Positions 8,793 through 16,788 of a stretch of 64,000 nt of DNA are shown here, piece by piece (within the stretch, counting starts at the first letter, position 1; each line of letters opens with the position of its first letter). Source of the stretch: Bacteroidetes bacterium GWC2_46_850. Its GTDB lineage: Bacteria; Bacteroidota; Bacteroidia; Bacteroidales; Dysgonomonadaceae. Where the stretch lies: assembly GCA_001768325.1 (NCBI GenBank), contig MENQ01000016.1, positions 124,001 through 188,000 of the forward strand, in the 5' to 3' direction. A program made the position numbers and the translations under genes. Below the pieces are notes generated by a model. It did no database searches and was not told the DNA's origin. It worked only from the letters and a program-made list of their open reading frames with translations.

Positions 8793-11700
8793 TTAAAATT
8801 TAAAATTAATTCCGGTACTCACACAACGCTGCAACGGAGCACTGGTAAAGCTGACCTCAGGATCAACCCAGTTCTGCGCTGATTTTGTGAAAAGATTCTG
8901 TCCGTTTACAAACAGTTTCACCCGCACACCTCCCAGCAATCTTTGAGAAACTGATCCTGGCAACGTATAGGCCAGGTGAATATTCTTAAGACGATAAAAA
9001 TTACCCGACTTCATCCAGAGTGATGAGTATTGGTGATTGTACCCGTTTCCGCCGGCAGATAGTCGGGGGAGAGTGGCAGTGGCTGCATTTTCAGGTGTCC
9101 ATCTGTTTAACAGGACTTCATATGCTTGTCCGTAACTTTGTCCAATTGATTGAAATCCTTCGGTGAGAGTTCTGTCACTGAGATAAATATCCCGATTATA
9201 CGCCCCTTGCCATAACATGGAGAATTCAACCCCGCGCCATTCAAAACCCAGTTCTGCACCAAAGTAGCTGAAAGGTTTATCCCCGCCAATCACAGTCCTG
9301 TCAAACTCATCAATAATACCGTCATCATTCATGTCCACATATTTCACATCTCCGGGTTGTATATTTTCATAACCCTCCATGACGGGATAGTTATTTTCCA
9401 GATCTTCAGCCGTAAGGAATCCGTCGGCCACCAACCCAAAGAGTGCGCCTACAGGCCGACCTGTTTCTCTCAGATAATCATAGGGTACATTTTGTTCATC
9501 CTTAAATAACAACCGGCTTTGCTCCATACTCCAATTTGTCGAGACGTAATAATTGAACGAACCGACATGGTCTTGGAATGTCAGCCAGACATCTGCTCCA
9601 TAACGACGCACTTCCCCAATATTTTCTGCAGGAAAAGATATACCCATCAGTTCAATATTTTTACCCCGTGTCTGCAGTAAGTCATAATATTTGTCGTTAT
9701 AATAATCAGCAGAAATCTGAAGACGACGGTCGAAGAAAGATGCATCCAGGCCCAGATTTACTTTATGTGCTTTTTCCCAGGTAATAAAAGGATTCGCCAA
9801 TGCTCCATACTCCCGAGTGAAGTATCCGTTACTCATTGAAGAACCCTGTGGGTAAGCAGCTGTAGTAATCTGCTCAAAGGTCTGCCTCCAGTCATAATAA
9901 CCGGCATTGTCTATGCCATTTCCTGTTTTACCATATACTGCACGCAGTTTGAACTGATTGACGCTTCTGTAGAACGCAGACATGAAGTTCTCTTTACTGA
10001 GATCCCATCCGAACCCCAAGGCATGAAAGGTACCCCAGCGACGACCTTCGGCATAGCGATTGTAATAGCTCTCGGTCAATGCCAACTGCACGAAATACTT
10101 ATCTGCATAGTCATAAGACAATGTTTCCATCACATTGGAGGGAATCTTGGGCAGTTCATTATTTACCAATTCATTTCTTGTATCTCCCAGTAACGTGGCC
10201 TGAAAATTATGTTTGCCAAACCGACGCGTATAATCCATGGCAAACTGACCATACATATACTGATAGTTGGATTTCGCGGAGAAGTCATTGCTCTGGGGAG
10301 AGGAAGAGCCGTACATCGTATAAACCGGATCCGACGACCCTTCTTCCATTTTTATCTGGTACACCGGGGCACGCTTGGTTCGGGTGATGGCAGATCGGTT
10401 TTGGGTAGAAACACTTCCGATAAAACGTGCAGTCAATCCTTTTACAACCTTGTTGAAATCATACTTCAGATTCATCGTTCCCAGGATATCCCTGGAGTTG
10501 TCGGCGATATAGCCCGAATGAATGGTTTGCGCCATCAGATTATTGTTGAAAGTAAGATTACCACCCCAGCTGTCGTTAGGGTTTCTGACCGGATAAGCAT
10601 TGTTGGGTGTAGTGTAGATTGCATTCAACAGATCACTGTATCCCGTGCCTGTACCACCCGGCTGATTGGTTTCCTGTAGGCGGGCCAATGCAGTGAGGGA
10701 AGCGGTGAAGTCTTCCGTGACGTTGATATTTACCTTTGAAGAGATCATGTAACGCTCAAACTGAAAGTTGGTATTGTAACTGTTGACCGGATCTGTCTTA
10801 AACAATCCGTCTTCGTTATGATAACCAAGGCTGATATAATACTGGGCCACTTTCTCTCCTCCCGATACATTCAGGTTATAAGATTGTGTGGTTGCCTGAT
10901 CATTCAGCAATTCATCCTGCCAGTTTACATTGGGATGGGTATAAGGACTGGTCTGATCGAGATATTTTGCATAATCGTCATAGCCATAAAAGATCTCCTT
11001 ACCATCGTTTGATAATGCCTCGTTCAACATGTAAGCATATTGTGACGCAGAGAGCGGTTTTGGTTTTTTGATCACACTTTGTACCCCGAACTGTCCGGTC
11101 AGTGAAAGATGAAAAGCTCCCCGGGAGGGATTTTTGGTCGTAACGATCAATGCTCCGCGTGAGCTGCGCATTCCTAAGAACATCGACGAGAGTGCATCTT
11201 TTTGAATAGAAACAGACTCAATTGCTTCGGGATCAATAGACAGCAGATCACGCTGTACGCCATCAATAACAACAATCGGTGAATTTCCTCTGGAGTTCAG
11301 GAAAAACTGAGTATTGTCACTATCTGTTAAGCGGGTGCCACGGTATTGTGAAATATACAATCCGGTCAGCCGCCCTTGCAATGCTTCTACAATGGTTGAC
11401 GAGACACTCTTTGTCAGGTCGTCCGTATATACTGTAGATGAAGCACCCAGAAAAGCATCTTCACGCTTACTCTCGCCGTAAGGGCCGGTCACAGGTTGGT
11501 GATCCTGTACTAGTTTTTCTGTCAGATAAATAAGGAATCCGTTGTGGTTATCCTGCGGCTTGTTGAGGGTTATTTCCTTATAAAGAAAGTCGGGATGCGT
11601 AAGCGTAATTATCTTTCCTTTTTCATATTCGTAAGAAAAGATGCCCTCTGCATTGGTCTGCGTTGTTGTGGTCGCTCCCTTTATTTTGATCACGACACCG

Positions 11701-11858
11701 GATACAGGATTATTTGCCTGATCCAGAATCCTGCCGGTATACGTTTTTGCCTCCGTATCCTGTGCCATCATTTTCATCGGTTCCAAACCCATCCATAACC
11801 CAAAGACGATGTATACGAATAAAAGGCGGTATTTTTTTGTAAATGAAATAGTGTACAT
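8793..11858 (-). CDS. SusC/RagA-family TonB-linked outer-membrane transporter, divergent N-terminal clade
   Basis: About 1021 residues. After a signal peptide (MYTISFTKKYRLLFVYIVFG) comes a regulatory-like domain (TGRILDQANNPVSGVVIKIKG), then a plug with VSSTIVEALQGRLTGLYISQ and SIQKDALSSMFLGMRSSRGA, and a barrel ending in FKF. The usual DEVVVVGYG signature is absent; in its place the linker reads VTGPYGESKREDAFLGAS. This places it in a different subgroup from the SusC at 3940. The ATG at 11858 fits the signal peptide best; an ATG at 11894 overlaps the previous stop as ATGA and would add 12 residues. It lies downstream of two small lipoprotein genes and directly upstream of a susD, its likely partner. 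Confidence 0.93.
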   Translation of the reverse strand: MYTISFTKKYRLLFVYIVFGLWMGLEPMKMMAQDTEAKTYTGRILDQANNPVSGVVIKIKGATTTTQTNAEGIFSYEYEKGKIITLTHPDFLYKEITLNKPQDNHNGFLIYLTEKLVQDHQPVTGPYGESKREDAFLGASSTVYTDDLTKSVSSTIVEALQGRLTGLYISQYRGTRLTDSDNTQFFLNSRGNSPIVVIDGVQRDLLSIDPEAIESVSIQKDALSSMFLGMRSSRGALIVTTKNPSRGAFHLSLTGQFGVQSVIKKPKPLSASQYAYMLNEALSNDGKEIFYGYDDYAKYLDQTSPYTHPNVNWQDELLNDQATTQSYNLNVSGGEKVAQYYISLGYHNEDGLFKTDPVNSYNTNFQFERYMISSKVNINVTEDFTASLTALARLQETNQPGGTGTGYSDLLNAIYTTPNNAYPVRNPNDSWGGNLTFNNNLMAQTIHSGYIADNSRDILGTMNLKYDFNKVVKGLTARFIGSVSTQNRSAITRTKRAPVYQIKMEEGSSDPVYTMYGSSSPQSNDFSAKSNYQYMYGQFAMDYTRRFGKHNFQATLLGDTRNELVNNELPKIPSNVMETLSYDYADKYFVQLALTESYYNRYAEGRRWGTFHALGFGWDLSKENFMSAFYRSVNQFKLRAVYGKTGNGIDNAGYYDWRQTFEQITTAAYPQGSSMSNGYFTREYGALANPFITWEKAHKVNLGLDASFFDRRLQISADYYNDKYYDLLQTRGKNIELMGISFPAENIGEVRRYGADVWLTFQDHVGSFNYYVSTNWSMEQSRLLFKDEQNVPYDYLRETGRPVGALFGLVADGFLTAEDLENNYPVMEGYENIQPGDVKYVDMNDDGIIDEFDRTVIGGDKPFSYFGAELGFEWRGVEFSMLWQGAYNRDIYLSDRTLTEGFQSIGQSYGQAYEVLLNRWTPENAATATLPRLSAGGNGYNHQYSSLWMKSGNFYRLKNIHLAYTLPGSVSQRLLGGVRVKLFVNGQNLFTKSAQNWVDPEVSFTSAPLQRCVSTGINFKF

Positions 11859-11890
11859 ACAAATAATTTTAGTTTTTAAACAATGCTGAA

Positions 11891-12952
11891 TCATTCACAC
11901 AAAAACTCGAAGTAGAAGGGTGCCATCTCTTCCGGATTATCTTCACCGAGCAATGCATCATCGTCTGACTTGGATATAACGATGGTTTCATTTTTATTTG
12001 TGAACCAATAATCCACCGATACGATCTTTTCATCATTGACATCAAAGAAATCCGAAGGCCAGATCGTAATACTGTAGGTATCGGAGAATGCACTCTCTTT
12101 GGTCAACCGTGTTTTGTCTGTCTTTTCAGTCACAACATAACGCTTTCCGGCGTCTGTGACAGCAGTTGCTTTTAGGTAGACCTCTCCCGATTTGGAGAGT
12201 GCATTATCCAGGTTTACAGCACCATTAAAACTGAAGGTCACGAAATCGTCCTGTAACGATGCCAAAGGTTGTACCTTATTATAGTGATCATTGCAATAAT
12301 CGATTGTAAGCCCTTTTCCACCAACCACTTCGAAACATTCATCACTGAATTTCACTTTCTTATGATCACCACCATTGCTGAAACCATCATCGGTGTGATT
12401 CACAAAGAATCCCAGACTTGCTTTCATATTTTGTTCTCCCACATTGGTACGGATGTAAATGGTGTAATTGGGATTTGCATTATTGACGATATCCCATGAG
12501 TCGTCGGTCCAGAAAACCACCCACTCCATATCGTCCAGCACATTGGGACCCACACCATATTCCTGTGTCAATGCTTCTACCCAGGTGCGTCCTCCGCCAT
12601 TTTTAGGGAGTGACGTTTCGGGTATGACAGACATTGCTTTTTCCTGGTTGGGATCCTCGGCCAGATCATTTTTGTACGTTACCTTCGCGTTCTGCGACAC
12701 CTTCCAGCTCTTGGGAGCAAGGAAACCAACCACGAATTTTACACCGTTATGATCCTCATGGCATTCAATATGTCCCTGAAGTGTAAAAGTAGCAATGTCT
12801 CCCGCTTCTGCCCAGGCAACCTCTTCTCCGTCATATATCTGCGTCACCTTCACTGAATCCAGGTATACACAGCCAAACATGATCAATCCCAGCAAAAGCG
12901 TAATCATGTAGAATGTTTTTTTCTCCCGGATCGTCTGTATCATTTTTTTCAT
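11891..12952 (-). CDS. PUL-associated surface lipoprotein (DUF4961-like)
   Basis: The 353-residue product begins MKKMIQTIREKKTFYMITLL and has a lipobox ending LIMFGC. The ATG at 12952 is preferred over upstream in-frame starts because it starts the signal peptide and lies 13 bp after the previous stop. The mature part looks all-beta, with segments such as GDIATFTLQGHIECHEDHNGVKFVVGFLAPKSWKV and a repeated Ig-like character. It resembles the DUF4961 proteins I know from Bacteroides PULs, which sit beside SusD and DUF5004 genes, but I recognise this by context and general look. A glycan-binding SusE/F-like role is an inference. Confidence 0.5.
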   Translation of the reverse strand: MKKMIQTIREKKTFYMITLLLGLIMFGCVYLDSVKVTQIYDGEEVAWAEAGDIATFTLQGHIECHEDHNGVKFVVGFLAPKSWKVSQNAKVTYKNDLAEDPNQEKAMSVIPETSLPKNGGGRTWVEALTQEYGVGPNVLDDMEWVVFWTDDSWDIVNNANPNYTIYIRTNVGEQNMKASLGFFVNHTDDGFSNGGDHKKVKFSDECFEVVGGKGLTIDYCNDHYNKVQPLASLQDDFVTFSFNGAVNLDNALSKSGEVYLKATAVTDAGKRYVVTEKTDKTRLTKESAFSDTYSITIWPSDFFDVNDEKIVSVDYWFTNKNETIVISKSDDDALLGEDNPEEMAPFYFEFLCE

Positions 12953-12965
12953 CAGATTATCTCTT

Positions 12966-13421
12966 TTATTGGTGGTCTGTTCTGTTAAATACATAGGTAT
13001 AAGCGTTGCTGAAACAACCGGGACTAAGGTCAATGGAGAGTGAGCGCGTCCCATTCACAATCATATATTCAATTTCAACGCTTACTTCTTTCGAGCTTCC
13101 TCCCTCTTCCTCAAATATCAGGTGGAAAGGGTACAGGGGATCGTCCACTTGCCATTTCCCACTATTCTTTACCACAAAAGGAAGGTAGTTTTCAATCACA
13201 TAGTCCCCATTTTCTTTCAGATCGAGGCTGAATTTGGTAAAGTCCATCAGATCGGTAATATCAATCCCGTTTCGGGTTACTTTTTTCAACGTCCAGACAC
13301 CGCTCAAATCCTTGTGTGTCTCTTCAAACACGTCGCTCTCAGTCGCACTGAATTTGTCACATGCGTTAAGCATGATCATAGAGAGCAGCACAAAAGCCAC
13401 TATTGTTATCTTATTTTTCAT
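12966..13421 (-). CDS. Small lipocalin-like lipoprotein (DUF5004-like)
   Basis: A 151-residue lipoprotein with lipobox MLNAC (Cys21). The mature part reads DLSGVWTLKKVTRNGIDITD, then SLDLKENGDYVIENYLPFVV and NSGKWQVDD, the G-x-W start and alternating strands of a small lipocalin-like barrel. DUF5004 proteins of this size pair with DUF4961 proteins in Bacteroides PULs, and that pairing is seen here. It sits 32 bp after susD and 13 bp before the DUF4961-like gene. No ligand can be inferred from sequence. Confidence 0.5.
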   Translation of the reverse strand: MKNKITIVAFVLLSMIMLNACDKFSATESDVFEETHKDLSGVWTLKKVTRNGIDITDLMDFTKFSLDLKENGDYVIENYLPFVVKNSGKWQVDDPLYPFHLIFEEEGGSSKEVSVEIEYMIVNGTRSLSIDLSPGCFSNAYTYVFNRTDHQ

Positions 13422-13453
13422 ACGATTCTTTTATTTTTTACGCTCTCACGCTA

Positions 13454-15286
13454 TTAATCATAAAAAGGATTCTGTAGCAAATCGGACGATTTCACCGTTT
13501 CCTGATAGGGAATGGGCCAAAAGTACATACCCTGACGGAATACGTGTTTTCTCACATCAAACTCACGCCAGCTTTTGGTACCATTCGATTCTCTGGTAAT
13601 TTCCAGTCCGCGCATCATGGCATTGTCTGTCTGTTCTGCAATCATCCAGCGACGAACGTCGAAGAAACGGAAACCCTCAAATGCAAGCTCCAGACGGCGT
13701 TCCAGACGAATGGCCTCTCTCATCTCCTCCTTGCTCATATTGGATTTAAGACCGTACATTCCATCTGCTCCGGCATTGATTCCGGCACGTTTACGAATGA
13801 GTTTCAAGGCTGTATAAACACTCATCTCCTGCTCTCCAAGAAACTCAGTATAATCCGGTCCAAAAAACTCGTTGGCCGCCTCGGCATAGTTAAGTAATAT
13901 CTCGGCATATCTGATCAGGGGGCGATTCTGTGGAGGTTCAAGCCAGTAATTGGCAGAAGCATTGCGGTGAATCATTTTGCGGATATAATATCCTGTTGGT
14001 GTTCCGCTGTGCACTGCATCCTGGGTAGCTCCCCTACCCTGACGGGTGTATACAATGTGATCTGCATTGCCACCACTGTAAACCTTACAACTGTCATAGA
14101 TCACCGTATTTGCAAACCGTGGGTCCCTGTTCAGGTTAGGTCGCAGCGGATTGTAAGGGTAAGCACTTTCACCAATTGGCTTACCGTCAATCATGGGAAA
14201 TGCATTGGCAAGATCACCATACACATAACCTGCATCGCCGCCACCGCCACACGAAGGAGGATCGAGAAAAGACATCACAGAGGTACCGTGACGATCTTTT
14301 TTCTCAAAAATCAATTCGCAATAGGCTCCCATGTCAAAGGTCTGCCCATCGTATTGCGTAATATTATTAAAGTCAGGAGGAAAGAAGATCGCGTAAAATC
14401 CAAATCCCGGTTCATATTCCTTGCGATCATTCAAATGATAATCAAACAAACGGAAGTTACCACTCATTGTCAGCATACTTCTTGCTGCGTCCAGTGCCAA
14501 TTTCCATCTGTTCGCATCGAAGGTTGGATAACCCAGCAGTTCCTTTGTATCTTCGGTGCCAAATCCACTCCCGTTGTATAAAGGGCTGGCCGCATATAGC
14601 AAAACCCTGGATATCAAACTCCTGCAAACTGCTTCGCTCACCCTGCCATTGTTACGTCCCCTTGTGCGTGGTTGTAGGGTATGTGATTTCAATACTGCAT
14701 CGGCTTCCGAGATGATATAATCCACGCAGTCGGCAAATGTGTTACGGCTTGTTTTCATTTCATCCTCTGCGCCATACACCTCATCTCCAATCAACGGTAT
14801 TCCTCCGTAGTGACGTAAAAGGATAAAATAATACCATGCTCTGAGTGCTCTGGCTTCCGATTTATACTGTTGTTTGGTCGATTCAACAATAGGAGATCCG
14901 TCTACTTTTTTCAAAAATACATTTGCCCGACGGATATTCCGGTAGCATTTCTCCCAGACGTCTGCAGTTACCGTCACGGGATTGATGGTACCGGTAGCAA
15001 ACATCATCCCCGTAGAGATTGCATTCGACTGAATAAATTCAGCCTCGTCACTCGCTACCTGTAGCCCTCCTCCTTTCGTGCCCCAGCCATTGAAGCGGTT
15101 CAGGTCAGTGTCAAATCCTACATCCACATAGATCTGGGTTAGAAAACCAGCGGTATACGCACTGTCGGTAAAAACTTTGTTTTCATCCAAGTCTGTCGTT
15201 TGGGTTTGATCCAGGAAGTTGTTGTTGCAAGAGACCATACTCCAGACTAAAAAAAGGAATAAAATAAATTTCAAGGAATTCTTCAT
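13454..15286 (-). CDS. SusD/RagB-family nutrient-binding lipoprotein without an upstream susC
   Basis: A 610-residue SusD homologue. The signal peptide ends WSMVSC (lipobox Cys about 20). The family core is visible as SEARALRAWYYFILLRHYGG, RNTFADCVDYIISEADAV, EEMREAIRLERRLELAFEGF and the C-terminal YFWPIPYQETVKSSDLLQNP. It has clear sequence resemblance to the SusD at 7020, for example HYGGIPLIGDEVYG against RYGGVPLIGDQIFG. Unlike most susD genes it follows an esterase gene rather than a susC; the next susC downstream is separated by two lipoprotein genes. Confidence 0.94.
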   Translation of the reverse strand: MKNSLKFILFLFLVWSMVSCNNNFLDQTQTTDLDENKVFTDSAYTAGFLTQIYVDVGFDTDLNRFNGWGTKGGGLQVASDEAEFIQSNAISTGMMFATGTINPVTVTADVWEKCYRNIRRANVFLKKVDGSPIVESTKQQYKSEARALRAWYYFILLRHYGGIPLIGDEVYGAEDEMKTSRNTFADCVDYIISEADAVLKSHTLQPRTRGRNNGRVSEAVCRSLISRVLLYAASPLYNGSGFGTEDTKELLGYPTFDANRWKLALDAARSMLTMSGNFRLFDYHLNDRKEYEPGFGFYAIFFPPDFNNITQYDGQTFDMGAYCELIFEKKDRHGTSVMSFLDPPSCGGGGDAGYVYGDLANAFPMIDGKPIGESAYPYNPLRPNLNRDPRFANTVIYDSCKVYSGGNADHIVYTRQGRGATQDAVHSGTPTGYYIRKMIHRNASANYWLEPPQNRPLIRYAEILLNYAEAANEFFGPDYTEFLGEQEMSVYTALKLIRKRAGINAGADGMYGLKSNMSKEEMREAIRLERRLELAFEGFRFFDVRRWMIAEQTDNAMMRGLEITRESNGTKSWREFDVRKHVFRQGMYFWPIPYQETVKSSDLLQNPFYD

Positions 15287-15381
15287 AGTAAATCATTATT
15301 CAAATAAATACTCATTTTAAGACGCTATTTTTAATGTACGTTTTTTATATCCTGACAGGAAGCTTCCATTGAACTTATATA

Positions 15382-16755
15382 TCAGAGTTTGATCAACTCA
15401 ATCTCAAGTGCTTCAGGTCTGTTCTCGCGGTATATCTGATCCGTGAGATGCTGTTGTTCTTCGATGGTATTTCCACGAACACTTTCACTCCTGAAATAGA
15501 GCCAGTGTTTATGGTTCCAGTTCACAAACGGGTCGGTCTTACGATATTTAAGCAGCGTATCCACAGCAGCTTCATCTCCTTTCCACAACATGCCTGTTCT
15601 GCGCATCAAGTGATATTCCATCCAGTAGTACTCTCTCATCTCCCGCTCCATAAACCAACGTTGCTCATTCAGCCGGGCTATTTTCTGTGCCTGTTCATAT
15701 TGCGGGGTATTCCCATAAGAAGCCAGGTTGATTCCGCGACTTAACTGGTATGCTGTAAAACGGGCAATCTCCCTACCCTTTATTTTCAGTAAGTAATAAC
15801 CATCTTGTAATCCTGATACAGTCAATCCTTCCTGATTCATCTCTTCCATAAATGGAATCACCTTCAGTCCATCGGCCTGATTGTGCAGTTCATTGTCGTA
15901 ATAGGATGAATCGACAGGAAACGGAAGTGATTTTGCGAGATACGTAAAACTGATATTTTGCGCGGAAACAGATAGATCTGAAACAGTGCAGTTCACCGCA
16001 TGCGTAATGGCTTTCCTTGCAGCATCGATGGAAATATCAGCTATGGGGTTGCCGGCCAATCCCTGTGCTTTCAGGAAAAGATAGGCCATGACCAGATGAC
16101 CGTCCGTGGAAGGATGAATACGATCGCGTCCACACAAGGTAAAGGTAGAATCAAACTGCTGTTCCCGTTCATTGATTGCTACCATGGGACGGTTAAAATC
16201 AACAAAGTTCCATTGATTCTCTGTAGCTCGTTTCGCCAGATAATCTGAGATATCAGCAATCAGATTGTTTTTTCCTGGAAAAGGCACTTTATTCAGTTTA
16301 GAAGTTTCATCATAGGGCGAACTACCGATAAGTACTTTTTTTACTCGTGGTTGTTTTTTCAGGATCTTTTCCATCTGTTGGTAATTATTCAGGGAGGTCT
16401 TTACATTTTTCTCCCCGATTATATCATTGCCCGGTAACGTAAAGTCCATATACCCCACATCGTTCATTCCAAAAGTGAGGGTGACCATGGTGGGACGATG
16501 ATCAAACACTTTATCCATTCTTTGTGACATTTGTTGTACCACATCACCGCCTATACCTTCATTAAAAATATCGATCCGCATTTCCGGAAAATGCGTCATG
16601 TAGTAAAGCCAGATATAAGAATGGTAACGACCTCCGCAGGTGATGCTGTTCCCCACAAAAGCGACTCTTTCGCCTTCTTTAAAAACGGGAATATGCTGTG
16701 CGCTTAGATGAAGAACGACTGACAGCAAATAAATAAAGACTACAATTTTTTTCAT
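15382..16755 (-). CDS. SGNH/GDSL-family hydrolase, secreted (probable carbohydrate esterase)
   Basis: A 457-residue exported protein (signal peptide MKKIVVFIYLLSVVLHLSAQ). The SGNH blocks are visible: block I VAFVGNSITCGG (GNS in place of GDS), block II Gly in NEGIGGDVV, block III TFGMNDVG, and block V DRIHPSTDGH with the Asp-x-x-His pair. The first ~240 residues are the hydrolase; the remaining ~215 are a second region of unknown fold. Members of this family in PULs usually remove acetyl groups from sugars. The gene is 33 bp downstream of the rhamnosidase gene and 95 bp upstream of susD, so deacetylation of a rhamnose-containing glycan is a reasonable inference. Confidence 0.75.
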   Translation of the reverse strand: MKKIVVFIYLLSVVLHLSAQHIPVFKEGERVAFVGNSITCGGRYHSYIWLYYMTHFPEMRIDIFNEGIGGDVVQQMSQRMDKVFDHRPTMVTLTFGMNDVGYMDFTLPGNDIIGEKNVKTSLNNYQQMEKILKKQPRVKKVLIGSSPYDETSKLNKVPFPGKNNLIADISDYLAKRATENQWNFVDFNRPMVAINEREQQFDSTFTLCGRDRIHPSTDGHLVMAYLFLKAQGLAGNPIADISIDAARKAITHAVNCTVSDLSVSAQNISFTYLAKSLPFPVDSSYYDNELHNQADGLKVIPFMEEMNQEGLTVSGLQDGYYLLKIKGREIARFTAYQLSRGINLASYGNTPQYEQAQKIARLNEQRWFMEREMREYYWMEYHLMRRTGMLWKGDEAAVDTLLKYRKTDPFVNWNHKHWLYFRSESVRGNTIEEQQHLTDQIYRENRPEALEIELIKL

Positions 16756-16788
16756 TTTATCATGGAAATAAATGATGTAACTTTTCTT

